Assembly (NCBI RefSeq): GCF_019805165.1
Contig: NZ_RWIJ01000027.1
Span: 1-64,000 of the forward strand
Origin: Azospirillum sp. 412522
GTDB taxonomy: Bacteria; Pseudomonadota; Alphaproteobacteria; Azospirillales; Azospirillaceae
Direction: 5' to 3'
DNA length: 64,000 bases
Shown here: positions 43,740 through 52,697 of the stretch, one piece after another
Position numbering within the stretch: the stretch's first letter is position 1
Layout of the letters: each line of letters begins with the position of its first letter
Made by a program: the position numbers and the translations under genes
Notes under the pieces: model-generated
What the model saw: the letters and a program-made list of their open reading frames with translations, nothing else
Told to the model about the DNA's origin: nothing
Database searches by the model: none

Positions 43740-45398
43740 ATGCCACGCGATCCCTTCGATTACATCGTCGTGGGCGCCGGTTCGGCCGGCTGCCTGCTCG
43801 CCAATCGTCTGAGCAAGGACCCGTCGCAGCGGGTCCTGCTTCTCGAGGCGGGGAAGCCCGATACCTATCCATGGATCCACATCCCCGTCGGCTATCTCTA
43901 TTGCATCGGCAACCCCCGGACCGACTGGCTTTACCAGACCGAGCCGGACCCGGGGTTGAACGGCCGTACACTGCGCTATCCCCGCGGCAAGACGCTCGGG
44001 GGCTGCTCGTCGATCAACGGCATGATCTACATGCGCGGTCAGGCCCGCGACTATGACGGCTGGGCGCAGCTGACCGGTGACGACGCCTGGAGCTGGGCGA
44101 ATTCCTTGCCCGATTTCATGGCGCATGAGGACCATTACCGGCTCGACGATGGCACCAATCCAGCGACCCGCGGCACCGGCAGCTTTTCCGACCTGCACGG
44201 ACATGGCGGCGAGTTGCGGGTCGAGAAGCAACGGCTGCGCTGGGAGATCCTGGACGACGTCGCGGCGGCCATGGTCGAGGCGGGGTTCGAGCGTACCGAG
44301 GATTTCAACTCGGGCGACAATTCGGGGGTCGGCTATTTCGAAGTCAACCAGAAATCCGGGTGGCGATGGAGCGCCGCCAAGGGCTTCCTGCGCCCGGTCA
44401 AGAACCGCCCGAACCTGACGATCTGGACCGAATCCCAGGTCGAGCGGCTGATCTTCGAGACGACCCCCGACGGGGCGCGGCGCTGCGTCGGCGCGACGGT
44501 GCGCCGGGGTGGCGACGCGGTCGCGGTGCGGGCGCGGCGGGAAGTCGTGCTCTCCGCCGGCGCGATCGGCTCGCCCCAGATTCTGCAGCTTTCCGGAATC
44601 GGTCCGGCGGAGCATCTGAAAGCGCACGGGATCGAGGTGGTGCTGGATTCGCCCGGCGTCGGCCGCAATCTGCAGGACCACCTGCAGATCCGGGCGATCT
44701 ACAAGGTCCAGGGCGCCCAGACGCTGAACACGCTCGCCGGCAGTCATTTCGGCAAGGCCCGCATCGGTCTCGAATATCTGTTGAAACGATCGGGTCCGAT
44801 GAGCATGGCTCCCAGCCAGCTCGGCGCCTTTACCCGATCCGGACCGGAGCAGCCTTACGCCAATCTCGAATATCACGTCCAACCATTGAGCCTCGATGCC
44901 TTCGGCGAAGGGTTGCATTCCTTCCCGGCGATCACGGCCAGCGTCTGCAACCTCAACCCGACCAGCCGCGGCAGCGTGCGTCTGCGCTCGCATCGCTTCG
45001 ACGAGGCGCCGATGATCGCGCCGAACTATCTTTCGACCGACGAGGACCGAAGGATAGCCGCGCTGAGCCTTCGGCAAGTCCGCCAAATCCTGGCGCAGCC
45101 GGCCTTCGCGAAGTACCGGCCCGAGGAGTGGCGGCCGGGCGTTCAGTTCCAGACCGACGAAGAACTCGCCACGCTGGCCGGCGACATCGCCAACACGATC
45201 TTCCATCCGGTCGGAACCGCGAAGATGGGCCGCGAGGACGACCCCGACGCGGTGGTCGACACCCGTCTTCGGGTCCGCGGAATCGAAGGATTGCGCGTCG
45301 TCGACGCAAGCATCATGCCCGTCATCCCAAGCGGGAACACCAACGCGCCCACCCTGATGATCGCGGAGAAGGCGTCGCGCTGGCTTCTGCGCGCGTGA
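43740..45398 (+). CDS. dddA: GMC alcohol dehydrogenase, DddA-like
   Basis: 552 residues of the glucose-methanol-choline oxidoreductase family, close to choline dehydrogenase in length. The FAD motif VVGAGSAGCLLANRL opens the protein. PRGKTLGGCSSING is the first GMC signature, and His489 in HPVGTAKMG is the catalytic His, followed by SGNTNAPTLMIAEKAS. In DddD clusters this enzyme oxidises 3-hydroxypropionate to malonate semialdehyde. Choline or another alcohol is the alternative, but the flanking dddC and dddD genes favour DddA. It lies 17 bp after dddC. Confidence 0.8.
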   Translation: MPRDPFDYIVVGAGSAGCLLANRLSKDPSQRVLLLEAGKPDTYPWIHIPVGYLYCIGNPRTDWLYQTEPDPGLNGRTLRYPRGKTLGGCSSINGMIYMRGQARDYDGWAQLTGDDAWSWANSLPDFMAHEDHYRLDDGTNPATRGTGSFSDLHGHGGELRVEKQRLRWEILDDVAAAMVEAGFERTEDFNSGDNSGVGYFEVNQKSGWRWSAAKGFLRPVKNRPNLTIWTESQVERLIFETTPDGARRCVGATVRRGGDAVAVRARREVVLSAGAIGSPQILQLSGIGPAEHLKAHGIEVVLDSPGVGRNLQDHLQIRAIYKVQGAQTLNTLAGSHFGKARIGLEYLLKRSGPMSMAPSQLGAFTRSGPEQPYANLEYHVQPLSLDAFGEGLHSFPAITASVCNLNPTSRGSVRLRSHRFDEAPMIAPNYLSTDEDRRIAALSLRQVRQILAQPAFAKYRPEEWRPGVQFQTDEELATLAGDIANTIFHPVGTAKMGREDDPDAVVDTRLRVRGIEGLRVVDASIMPVIPSGNTNAPTLMIAEKASRWLLRA

Positions 45399-45488
45399 CC
45401 GCCCGACCGCTGGAGGGCGGCTGGAGCGAGCCGGCCGCCTCGCTGTCGGCTCGACCGAAGACCAACAAGCATATTTTCGGAGAACAGC

Positions 45489-47999
45489 ATGACCGAGGGC
45501 CAGCGTTCCCTGCTCCCGCTTACGGGGGTGAAGGTGGTCGACTTCGGACAATATATCGCCGGTCCGGCGGTCGCCATGATCCTTGGCGACCTTGGCGCCA
45601 CGGTGGTTCATGTTGATCCCCCGGGAGGCCCCCTGTGGGACAACCCCGCCAACGCGACTCTGCACCGCAACAAATTGATCGTCACCATCGATCTGAGGGC
45701 GCCCGACGGTCTTGCCCAGGCACAGGCGCTGATCGCCGAAGCCGACATCGTCATCGAAGGTTTCCGGCCCGGCAAGCTCGCGCGGCTCGGCATCGACTTC
45801 ACCGAACTCCGCAGGACACGGCCCGAACTCATCACGGTTTCGATCCCGGGTTTCGCCTCGAACGACACGTTGCGCCGCGACTGGCGCGCCTTCGAAAGCG
45901 TGATCGCCGCCTGTTCGGGTGTCTTTACCGACATGGGGCTGAACCGGGTGCTGATGGGGATCAACCCCTCCTTCTCGCCGCTGCCGCTGTCATCGGCATA
46001 CGGCACCATGCTCGCCGCGTCCGCGGCCGTGCTCGCGTTGCAGTCACGCGAGAAGACCGGGCTCGGCGATCAGATCGAGGTGCCGCTCGCCGCCGCCGTG
46101 ATGGAGGGCCTCACCTACAATTCGATCCTCATCGACGGATATCCCGAACGCTACAAGACGCAGCGTGAGCAGGAAATTGAGCGCCGCCGCCGCGACGGCC
46201 TGCCGATGGACGTTGATTATGGGGAATTGCAGAACCTCCTCGACCCCTTCTATCGCAGCTATCGGTGCAAGGACGGGCGGATGTTCTATGTCGTCTGCCC
46301 AAGCCACAAGAACCATGCCAAGCGCTGCCTTCAGACGCTCGGCCTTTACGACGCCCTCGTCGCCGAAGGCCTGACCGAGGAGGAGGACACCTACCTGCCG
46401 GTGTCCGAGTGGAAGTCCGACGTATCGCTCGGAGTCTATCCGCTCCCGAAGGATTGGGCGGACAGGATCACCGCCCGCATGGCGGAGGTCTTCCTGACCC
46501 GGACCGCCAAGGAATGGGAGCGCATCTTCGGCAAGGGACGTTTCCCCGGCGCGCCGCAGCGCTGGCTGCAGGAGTGGATCAGCGACGACCATGCGGAAAC
46601 CGCCGGGTTGATGATCGAGGTCGACGATCCGGTCTATGGGCCGATGATCCAACCGGGTCCGATGGTTTGGCTGGAAGAAAGCGGCGAAGCCGCATTGGCG
46701 CCGGCCCCCCGCCGTCCGGTGACGGTCGAGACCGCGCTTCAGGCTCTGGCCGCACTGCCGACGACGTTGCCCCCGGTGAAGGATGCCAATGACCGCCGCG
46801 GGTGGCTCGACGGCGTCCGGGTGCTCGACCTTTGCAATGTGATCGCCGGCCCGCACTCGGTCTCCTATCTCGCCCGTTTCGGTGCCGAGGTGATCAAGCT
46901 CGATCCGGCCCAGCCATTCTACGATTGCTGGAATACCGTCATCTTCGGCATGACGCACATGCGCGGCAAGCGCTCCATCCTGACCGACATCCGCTCGAAG
47001 GGCGGACGCGAGCTGTTCGAACGGCTGGTGAAATCCGTCGATGTCGTCGTCTGGAACGCGCCCGACAGTCAGGTCCAGGCGATGGGCCTCGATCTGGAGG
47101 GGCTGCGGGCGCTGAACCCGGAGGCGATCTTCTGCAAGCTCGATTGCTTCAGCGGCCCCCGGCCAGGCCCGAGGTCCGACTATGTCGGTTACGACGATCT
47201 CGTTCAGGCGGCGACCGGCATCATGCTGCGGTTCGGCGGGTCGATGGAGACGCCCGAGGAACATGCCCATGTCGGCACCATCGACGTGATGTGCGGCTTC
47301 GGCGGATCGCTGGGTATCGCCGCGGCGCTTTACCAGAAGCAGCGGAGCGGCCGTGTCGGGCGCGCCCGGACATCGCTTTCGGCCCTGAGCGGGCTCGCGC
47401 AGATGCCGTTCTGTTACGATTATCTCCGGCGCGGCCCCTTCGACGAGCCGAGCGGGCGCGAGACGGTCGGCTACGATGCGTTGACGCGCTTCTATGAGGC
47501 CGCTGACGGACTCTTCCTGCTCAACGCCACCGAAGCCGATCTCGAACGTCTCGACACGGTCGAGGGGCTGGCGGGAGTCTCGTCCGTCCCGGCGGAACAG
47601 CGGGCCGAGGCACTGACCACGCTGTTCCGGCGACGTGGCGTGGAGGACTGGATCGCACGGCTGCGCGCCGCGGAGATCGGTGTTGCCGGTTTCGAAAACA
47701 TCGAAACGATCCGGGCGACCGCCAGCCGCATTGCCGACGGCACGTCCGGCATCGACCGCGGAAGCTATTCCTTCTCGGTCTTCACCGATCACCCGAGCGG
47801 TCACACGGTCACCCAACTCGATACCTATGCCGTCCGCCCGGTGCGCTCCGAAATCAAGATGCCGCCGCCGGCCGAAAAATATGGCGCCTCGACCCGGCAG
47901 GTTCTGACGGAACTCGGTTACAGCGAGGAAGAAATCAACACTCTCATCGCCTCTGGCGCGATCAGTGAGAGTTGGAGCAGAGAATATCTTCCGACCTAA
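45489..47999 (+). CDS. dddD: DMSP CoA-transferase/lyase, two-domain class III
   Basis: 836 residues, double the usual class III CoA-transferase, with two CaiB-like halves at about 8-390 and 435-800. The second half keeps the catalytic Asp (Asp599 in HVGTIDVMCGFGG); the corresponding place in the first half reads LPLSSAYGTML and has no Asp. This size and asymmetry are those of DddD, which loads DMSP with CoA and releases dimethyl sulfide to give a 3-hydroxypropionyl product. Its neighbours dddC and dddA supply the next steps. Another betaine-like acid cannot be excluded. CGGAGAACAGC precedes the ATG. Confidence 0.82.
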   Translation: MTEGQRSLLPLTGVKVVDFGQYIAGPAVAMILGDLGATVVHVDPPGGPLWDNPANATLHRNKLIVTIDLRAPDGLAQAQALIAEADIVIEGFRPGKLARLGIDFTELRRTRPELITVSIPGFASNDTLRRDWRAFESVIAACSGVFTDMGLNRVLMGINPSFSPLPLSSAYGTMLAASAAVLALQSREKTGLGDQIEVPLAAAVMEGLTYNSILIDGYPERYKTQREQEIERRRRDGLPMDVDYGELQNLLDPFYRSYRCKDGRMFYVVCPSHKNHAKRCLQTLGLYDALVAEGLTEEEDTYLPVSEWKSDVSLGVYPLPKDWADRITARMAEVFLTRTAKEWERIFGKGRFPGAPQRWLQEWISDDHAETAGLMIEVDDPVYGPMIQPGPMVWLEESGEAALAPAPRRPVTVETALQALAALPTTLPPVKDANDRRGWLDGVRVLDLCNVIAGPHSVSYLARFGAEVIKLDPAQPFYDCWNTVIFGMTHMRGKRSILTDIRSKGGRELFERLVKSVDVVVWNAPDSQVQAMGLDLEGLRALNPEAIFCKLDCFSGPRPGPRSDYVGYDDLVQAATGIMLRFGGSMETPEEHAHVGTIDVMCGFGGSLGIAAALYQKQRSGRVGRARTSLSALSGLAQMPFCYDYLRRGPFDEPSGRETVGYDALTRFYEAADGLFLLNATEADLERLDTVEGLAGVSSVPAEQRAEALTTLFRRRGVEDWIARLRAAEIGVAGFENIETIRATASRIADGTSGIDRGSYSFSVFTDHPSGHTVTQLDTYAVRPVRSEIKMPPPAEKYGASTRQVLTELGYSEEEINTLIASGAISESWSREYLPT

Positions 48000-48028
48000 A
48001 ACAGATTTAACTGCATTCAGGAGAACGA

Positions 48029-48050
48029 ATAATCCCGGAAACAGGATTAT
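48029..48050 (+). repeat. Small hairpin between dddD and the importer genes
   Basis: ATAATCC-N8-GGATTAT lies 30 bp after the dddD stop in a 157-bp gap. No T-run follows. It may partly end dddD transcription or protect the message. The potA-like gene has its own GGAGGAAAAT ribosome site. Confidence 0.35.
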
Positions 48051-48156
48051 CAAATCACAGGAATTTTTGCTGATCCGATATTGGCCGACAAAAATCTTGC
48101 CATCCATAGATGTCTGTTGCCCAGACGGTTGGCATTAATCTCTGAGGGAGGAAAAT

Positions 48157-49269
48157 ATGGACGGCGGGATGGTTGCAGCGACAAAGCCGCTGGTGCGGTT
48201 CACCGGAGTGCAGAAGACCTACGACGGTGAGCATCTGGTGGTGAAGAAACTCGACCTCGACATTCGCAAGGGGGAGTTCCTGACACTCCTCGGACCGTCG
48301 GGATCGGGCAAGACCACCACGCTGATGATGCTGGCCGGTTTCGAGGTGCCGACCCACGGCGAGATCCATCTCGCCGACCGGCCCATCAAGAACCTGCCGC
48401 CGCACAAGCGCGACATCGGCATGGTCTTTCAGAATTACGCCCTGTTCCCGCATATGACGATCGAAGAGAACGTCGCCTTCCCGCTGTCCGTCCGCAAGGT
48501 CGGCAAGGCGGAGATGAAGGAGCGGGTGCATCAGGCGCTGCGCATGATCAAGCTGGAAAATCTGGCGCACCGCCGCCCCGGCCAGTTGTCCGGCGGCCAG
48601 CAGCAGCGCGTGGCGCTGGCCCGCGCGCTGGTCTTCAACCCGCAACTCGTGCTGATGGACGAACCGCTGGGCGCGCTCGACAAACGGCTGCGCGAGCACA
48701 TGCAGCTTGAGATCAAGCAGTTGCACGAGACGATGGGCATCACCGTCGTCTACGTGACGCACGATCAGGGCGAGGCGCTGACGATGTCGGACCGCATCGC
48801 GGTCTTCAATGACGGCGTCGTGCAGCAGATCGACAAGCCCGACGCGCTCTACGAGAGTCCGACAAACAGCTTCGTCGCCAATTTCATCGGCGAGAACAAC
48901 GTGTTGGCTGGAACCATCGGGAGTGTCGAACACGGTTGGTGCCGCGTGGCGCTGGCGGCCGGCGGTTCCGTGACCGCCCGCGCCGTCAATGCCGGGAGCG
49001 CCGGCAACCGCACCTCGCTGTCGGTGCGGCCGGAACGGGTGACCATCCTGGCCGACGACGCCCCCGCCGACGAGAGCATGAACCGCCTGCCCGCCACGGT
49101 GCAGGACGCCATCTATCTGGGCGACCACGCGCTGGCCATTCTGGCCGTCGCCGGTAACGGCGAGTTCATGGTCAAGCTGCCGCCCGGCGGCCATGTCGGA
49201 CTGGCCCATGGGCAGGCCGTGACCATCGCGTTCCGCCCTGACGATTGCCGGGCGCTGGATCCGGTCTGA
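48157..49269 (+). CDS. potA: ABC importer ATPase, PotA-like
   Basis: 370 residues. Walker A GPSGSGKTT, Q-loop VFQNYALFPHMT, signature LSGGQQQRVALARAL, Walker B LVLMDEPLGALD and switch His in VTHDQGEAL are intact. A C-terminal TOBE domain starts at about 290. This is the spermidine/putrescine-type ATPase family, which also drives import of other cationic or zwitterionic organic compounds. It heads a four-gene set (ATPase, binding protein, two permeases) directly after dddD, so DMSP or a betaine is the suspected cargo. The symbol is by family. Confidence 0.85.
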   Translation: MDGGMVAATKPLVRFTGVQKTYDGEHLVVKKLDLDIRKGEFLTLLGPSGSGKTTTLMMLAGFEVPTHGEIHLADRPIKNLPPHKRDIGMVFQNYALFPHMTIEENVAFPLSVRKVGKAEMKERVHQALRMIKLENLAHRRPGQLSGGQQQRVALARALVFNPQLVLMDEPLGALDKRLREHMQLEIKQLHETMGITVVYVTHDQGEALTMSDRIAVFNDGVVQQIDKPDALYESPTNSFVANFIGENNVLAGTIGSVEHGWCRVALAAGGSVTARAVNAGSAGNRTSLSVRPERVTILADDAPADESMNRLPATVQDAIYLGDHALAILAVAGNGEFMVKLPPGGHVGLAHGQAVTIAFRPDDCRALDPV

Positions 49270-49370
49270 TCGACCGCATCCGGCCTCCGTCAAGGCGCCC
49301 CTCTCCGCCGGGGTGCCGCTCCGCACAAGGTCACCCAACAAAATAACCATAGCAGGAAGGGATGGGAACG

Positions 49371-50420
49371 ATGTCGAGGCTTTCGATCACGCTTGGGTTC
49401 GCTGCGACGCTCACCGCCGGCATCGCGCTGGCCTCCGCCGCCCAGGCGCGCGATCTTACGGTCGTGTCCTGGGGCGGCGCCTATCAGGACATTCAGAAGA
49501 AGGTCTATTTCGAGCCGTTCAAGAAGGCCACGGGCATTCCGATGAACGACGAGTCCTGGGACGGCGGCATCGGCGTTCTGCGCGCCAAGGTCGAGGGCGG
49601 TGCGGTCACCTGGGATGTCATCGAGGTCGAAAGCGAGGAGTTGGCGCTTGGCTGCGACGAGGGACTGTTCGAGAAGATCAACTATTCCAGCATCGGCGGC
49701 GAGGCGGCTTACCTGCCGGCCGCTGTCAGCCCGTGCGGCGTGGGAGCTATCGTCTATGACTATGTGCTGGGCTACGACAGGGACAAGCTGAAGGACGCGC
49801 CGAAGGGCTGGGCCGATTTTTTCGATCTGAAGAAGTATCCGGGCAAGCGCTCGCTGCGCCAGGGTCCGAAGACCACGCTGGAGATCGCGCTGATGGCCGA
49901 CGGCGTCGCGCCGAAGGACGTCTACAAGGTGCTGGCGACCGACGCCGGCGTCGACCGCGCCTTCAAGAAGCTCGACACCATCAAGAGCGGCATCGTGTGG
50001 TGGAAGGCCGGCGCCCAGCCGCCGCAGCTCCTCGCCTCGGGCGAAGTGGCGATGACCTCGGTCTACAACGGCCGCATCGACGCCGCCAACAAGAACGAGA
50101 AGAAGAATTTCGGCATGGTTTGGAACGGCGCGCTCTACACCTTCGACAGCTGGGTCATCCTGAAGGGTTCGCCGAACAAGGACGTGGCGTTCAAGTTCCT
50201 GGACTTCGCCGGCAAGGCCGACAACCAGGCGCGCTTGTCCGAGAACATCGCCTATGGCACCTCCAACAAGGACGCCCCGACGCATCTGAGCAAGGCGGTC
50301 CTGGAGAACCTGCCGACCTCCGAAGACAACATGAAGAACGCGGTCCAGATCGACACCAGCTTCTGGCTTGAGAACATCGACCGTCTGACCGAGCGCTTCA
50401 ACAAATGGGCGGCCAAGTAA
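49371..50420 (+). CDS. potD: Periplasmic binding protein, PotD-like
   Basis: About 349 residues. The signal peptide runs to about residue 26 (LASAAQA), and the mature start RDLTVVSWGGAYQDI is typical of polyamine/opine-type binding proteins. Aromatic residues such as ESWDGGIG, GIVWWKAGAQPP and FDSWVIL could line an aromatic cage for a positively charged ligand. Two ATG codons (49362 and 49371) are close together, and the second leaves better spacing from AGGAAGGG. It should capture the cargo of the importer, suspected to be DMSP. Confidence 0.85.
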   Translation: MSRLSITLGFAATLTAGIALASAAQARDLTVVSWGGAYQDIQKKVYFEPFKKATGIPMNDESWDGGIGVLRAKVEGGAVTWDVIEVESEELALGCDEGLFEKINYSSIGGEAAYLPAAVSPCGVGAIVYDYVLGYDRDKLKDAPKGWADFFDLKKYPGKRSLRQGPKTTLEIALMADGVAPKDVYKVLATDAGVDRAFKKLDTIKSGIVWWKAGAQPPQLLASGEVAMTSVYNGRIDAANKNEKKNFGMVWNGALYTFDSWVILKGSPNKDVAFKFLDFAGKADNQARLSENIAYGTSNKDAPTHLSKAVLENLPTSEDNMKNAVQIDTSFWLENIDRLTERFNKWAAK

Positions 50421-50437
50421 GGCAGGCGCGAATCCTT

Positions 50438-50576
50438 CTCCCGGCGAGGCCGGGAGAGGGCATGCCCCAGGCGTGGCTGGGGCGGGTGAGGACATGGTCC
50501 ACCCGCTGTGGCCACGCTTTTCGGACCCACCCGGCGCCACCTGCGCCAACCCTCTCCCGGGTCGGTCGGGAGAGGG
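50438..50576. repeat. REP-like hairpin cluster between potD and potB
   Basis: The 181-bp gap holds three hairpins: CTCCCGGC-GAG-GCCGGGAG at 50438-50456, GCCCCAG-N6-CTGGGGC at about 50463-50482, and CCCTCTCCCG-N7-CGGGAGAGGG at 50550-50576. The first and last share the CTCCCGG/CCGGGAGAGGG theme with reversed order. The pattern resembles repetitive extragenic palindromes and may lower or stabilise expression after the binding-protein gene. Confidence 0.6.
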
Positions 50577-50601
50577 AATCCTGATCGAAAAGGTCCCGCT
50601 C

Positions 50602-51864
50602 ATGACAGCCGCGTTCGTCGCCGGCGCCGATGCGCCTCCGGAAGTGCCGCTGAAGCGCCGCCTGAGGCGGGCGGAACGGGCGCGCCAATTCAAGGCGCTG
50701 GCCCTGATCCTTCCCCTCCTGGCTTTTCTTCTATTCACCTTCCTCGGACCGATCGCCGGCATGCTCTGGCATTCGGTCGAAGACTGGGAGGTTCCCCGCG
50801 CCCTGCCCCATACGGTGTCGGCGCTGTCCCGTTGGGACGGCAAGACCCTGCCGGACGAGCGGGCGTTCGCCGCGCTGGCCGGCGACATCCTGGAGGCCCG
50901 CGCCGACGGCACGCTGGCCACGGCGTCCAAGCGCCTGAACTACACCATCAGCGGCTTCCGCACGACGCTGATGTCCACGGCGCGACACCTGAAGACCGCG
51001 CCGGAGCCGGGCACCGCCAAGGACACGCTGATCGGCATCGACAAGATGTGGGGCGAGCAGGAGACCTGGGCGGCAATCAAGGGCGCCAGCGGCCCGCTGA
51101 CCGACTTCTATCTGCTGGCCTCGCTTGACCTGAAGCGCGACAACAACGGCTCGATCTTCGCGGCGCCGGAGGATCAGGCGATCTACCGCGATATTTTCTT
51201 CCGCACCTTCACCATCGGTTTCGCCGTCACGGCGCTTTGCCTCATCCTCGGTTTCCCCGTCGCCTATCTGCTGGCGACGCTGCCGTCGAACAGCGCCAAC
51301 CTGCTGATGATCTGCGTGCTGCTGCCCTTCTGGACCTCGCTGCTGGTGCGCACCTGCGCCTGGATCGTCGTCCTGCAGACCAACGGCATCGTCAACGACA
51401 CGCTGCGCTGGCTCGGCGTGATCGCCGATCCGGTCCAACTGGTCTACAACCGGTTCGGCGTGTATGTGGCGATGACCCACGTTCTGATGCCCTTCATGAT
51501 CCTGCCGCTCTACAGCGTGATGAAGGCGATCCCGCCGGCCTATGTCCGCGCCGCCTCGTCGTTGGGCGCTTCGCCGACGGTCGCGTTCCTGCGCATCTAC
51601 CTGCCGCAGACCATTCCGGGCATCGGCGCCGGCTGCCTGCTCGTCTTCATCCTGGCCATCGGCTACTACATCACGCCGGCTCTCGTCGGTGGCGCCGCCG
51701 ACCAGATGATCAGCTACTTCATCGCCTTCTACACCACGGAAACGGTCAACTGGGGCCTCGCCTCGGCGCTGGGAGCGGTTCTGCTGCTCGCCACGGTGGC
51801 GCTCGCGATGGTCTACGGCAAGCTGGTCCACGGCCAGCAGATGACGGGAGGGATGAAGAATTGA
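50602..51864 (+). CDS. potB: ABC importer permease 1, PotB-like
   Basis: 420 residues, longer than the usual 280-300. After the first membrane helix (about 33-55) there is an extra region of some 140 residues, up to about residue 190, before the permease domain proper. The permease motif is seen in YVRAASSLGASPTVAFLRIY (EAA-like loop). About six helices form the channel half. The ATG at 50602 is chosen because the upstream frame runs through the hairpin cluster. It overlaps the next gene by TTGA. Confidence 0.82.
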   Translation: MTAAFVAGADAPPEVPLKRRLRRAERARQFKALALILPLLAFLLFTFLGPIAGMLWHSVEDWEVPRALPHTVSALSRWDGKTLPDERAFAALAGDILEARADGTLATASKRLNYTISGFRTTLMSTARHLKTAPEPGTAKDTLIGIDKMWGEQETWAAIKGASGPLTDFYLLASLDLKRDNNGSIFAAPEDQAIYRDIFFRTFTIGFAVTALCLILGFPVAYLLATLPSNSANLLMICVLLPFWTSLLVRTCAWIVVLQTNGIVNDTLRWLGVIADPVQLVYNRFGVYVAMTHVLMPFMILPLYSVMKAIPPAYVRAASSLGASPTVAFLRIYLPQTIPGIGAGCLLVFILAIGYYITPALVGGAADQMISYFIAFYTTETVNWGLASALGAVLLLATVALAMVYGKLVHGQQMTGGMKN

Positions 51865-52694
51865 GCGACACCCACGCCCTCCGAACGGCAAGCCAGCGCA
51901 TCGCCTGGACCACCACGGTCGTCGTCTCGGGACTGGTGCTGTTCTTCCTGATGGCGCCGATCCTGGCGATCATGCCGCTGTCCTTCAGCTCCGGCGCCTA
52001 TCTGACCTATCCGCTGCCGGGCTTCTCGCTGCGCTGGTACTTTGACTTCCTCGACAGTTCGCGCTGGATGCTGTCGCTGAAGAACAGCATGATCATCGGC
52101 GTATCCGCGACCATCCTTTCGATGGTGCTGGGCACGCTGGCTTCCCTCGGCCTCGCGCAATGGAAAAGCAAATTCAAACCACTGGTGCTGGCCATCGTGC
52201 TGTCGCCGGTGGTGGTCCCCGGCGTCATCACCGCCGTCGGCCTGTACTTCTTCTTCGCTCCGCTGGGGCTTACCGGCAGCTATTCCGGCCTTATCCTGGC
52301 GCACACGGCACTATGCACGCCCTTCGTGGTGATCACCGTCAGCGCGACGCTGCAAAGCTTCGACATGAACCTGTCGCGGGCGGCGGCCTCGCTTGGCGCC
52401 TCTCCGATGGTCGGCTTCCGGCGGGTGATCCTGCCGCTGATCCTGCCGGGACTGGCATCGGGCGCGCTGTTCGCCTTCGCCACCAGCTTCGACGAGGTGG
52501 TGATCGTGCTGTTCATGGCCGGACCGGAACAGCGCACCCTGCCGCGCGAGATGTTCGCCGGCATCCGCGAGAACATCAGCCCGACCATCACCGCGGTGGC
52601 GGTGGTGCTGACGATCATCTCGGTGATCCTGCTGGCGAGCATGGAACTGCTGCGCCGCCGCAACGAACGGCTGAAGGGCAATCTGCACGGCTGA
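51861..52694 (+). CDS. potC: ABC importer permease 2, PotC-like
   Basis: 277 residues with six hydrophobic segments and the loop motif SRAAASLGASPMVGFRRVIL. The start is a TTG at 51861 that overlaps the potB stop by 4 bp and has GGGAGGGATGAAGAA before it. No in-frame ATG is close. It pairs with PotB in the inner membrane. The 3' end abuts a truncated cytochrome P450 gene on the other strand, which marks the edge of the cluster. Confidence 0.84.
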   Translation: MSDTHALRTASQRIAWTTTVVVSGLVLFFLMAPILAIMPLSFSSGAYLTYPLPGFSLRWYFDFLDSSRWMLSLKNSMIIGVSATILSMVLGTLASLGLAQWKSKFKPLVLAIVLSPVVVPGVITAVGLYFFFAPLGLTGSYSGLILAHTALCTPFVVITVSATLQSFDMNLSRAAASLGASPMVGFRRVILPLILPGLASGALFAFATSFDEVVIVLFMAGPEQRTLPREMFAGIRENISPTITAVAVVLTIISVILLASMELLRRRNERLKGNLHG

Positions 52695-52697
52695 TCG

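Noticed and set aside
46044..48107. 687-codon open frame on the minus strand
   Set aside because: Antisense of dddD; repetitive charged composition without any motif.
50438..50576. Possible CRISPR array from the repeated hairpins
   Set aside because: The repeats are palindromes of differing length without regular spacers, and no cas genes are near.
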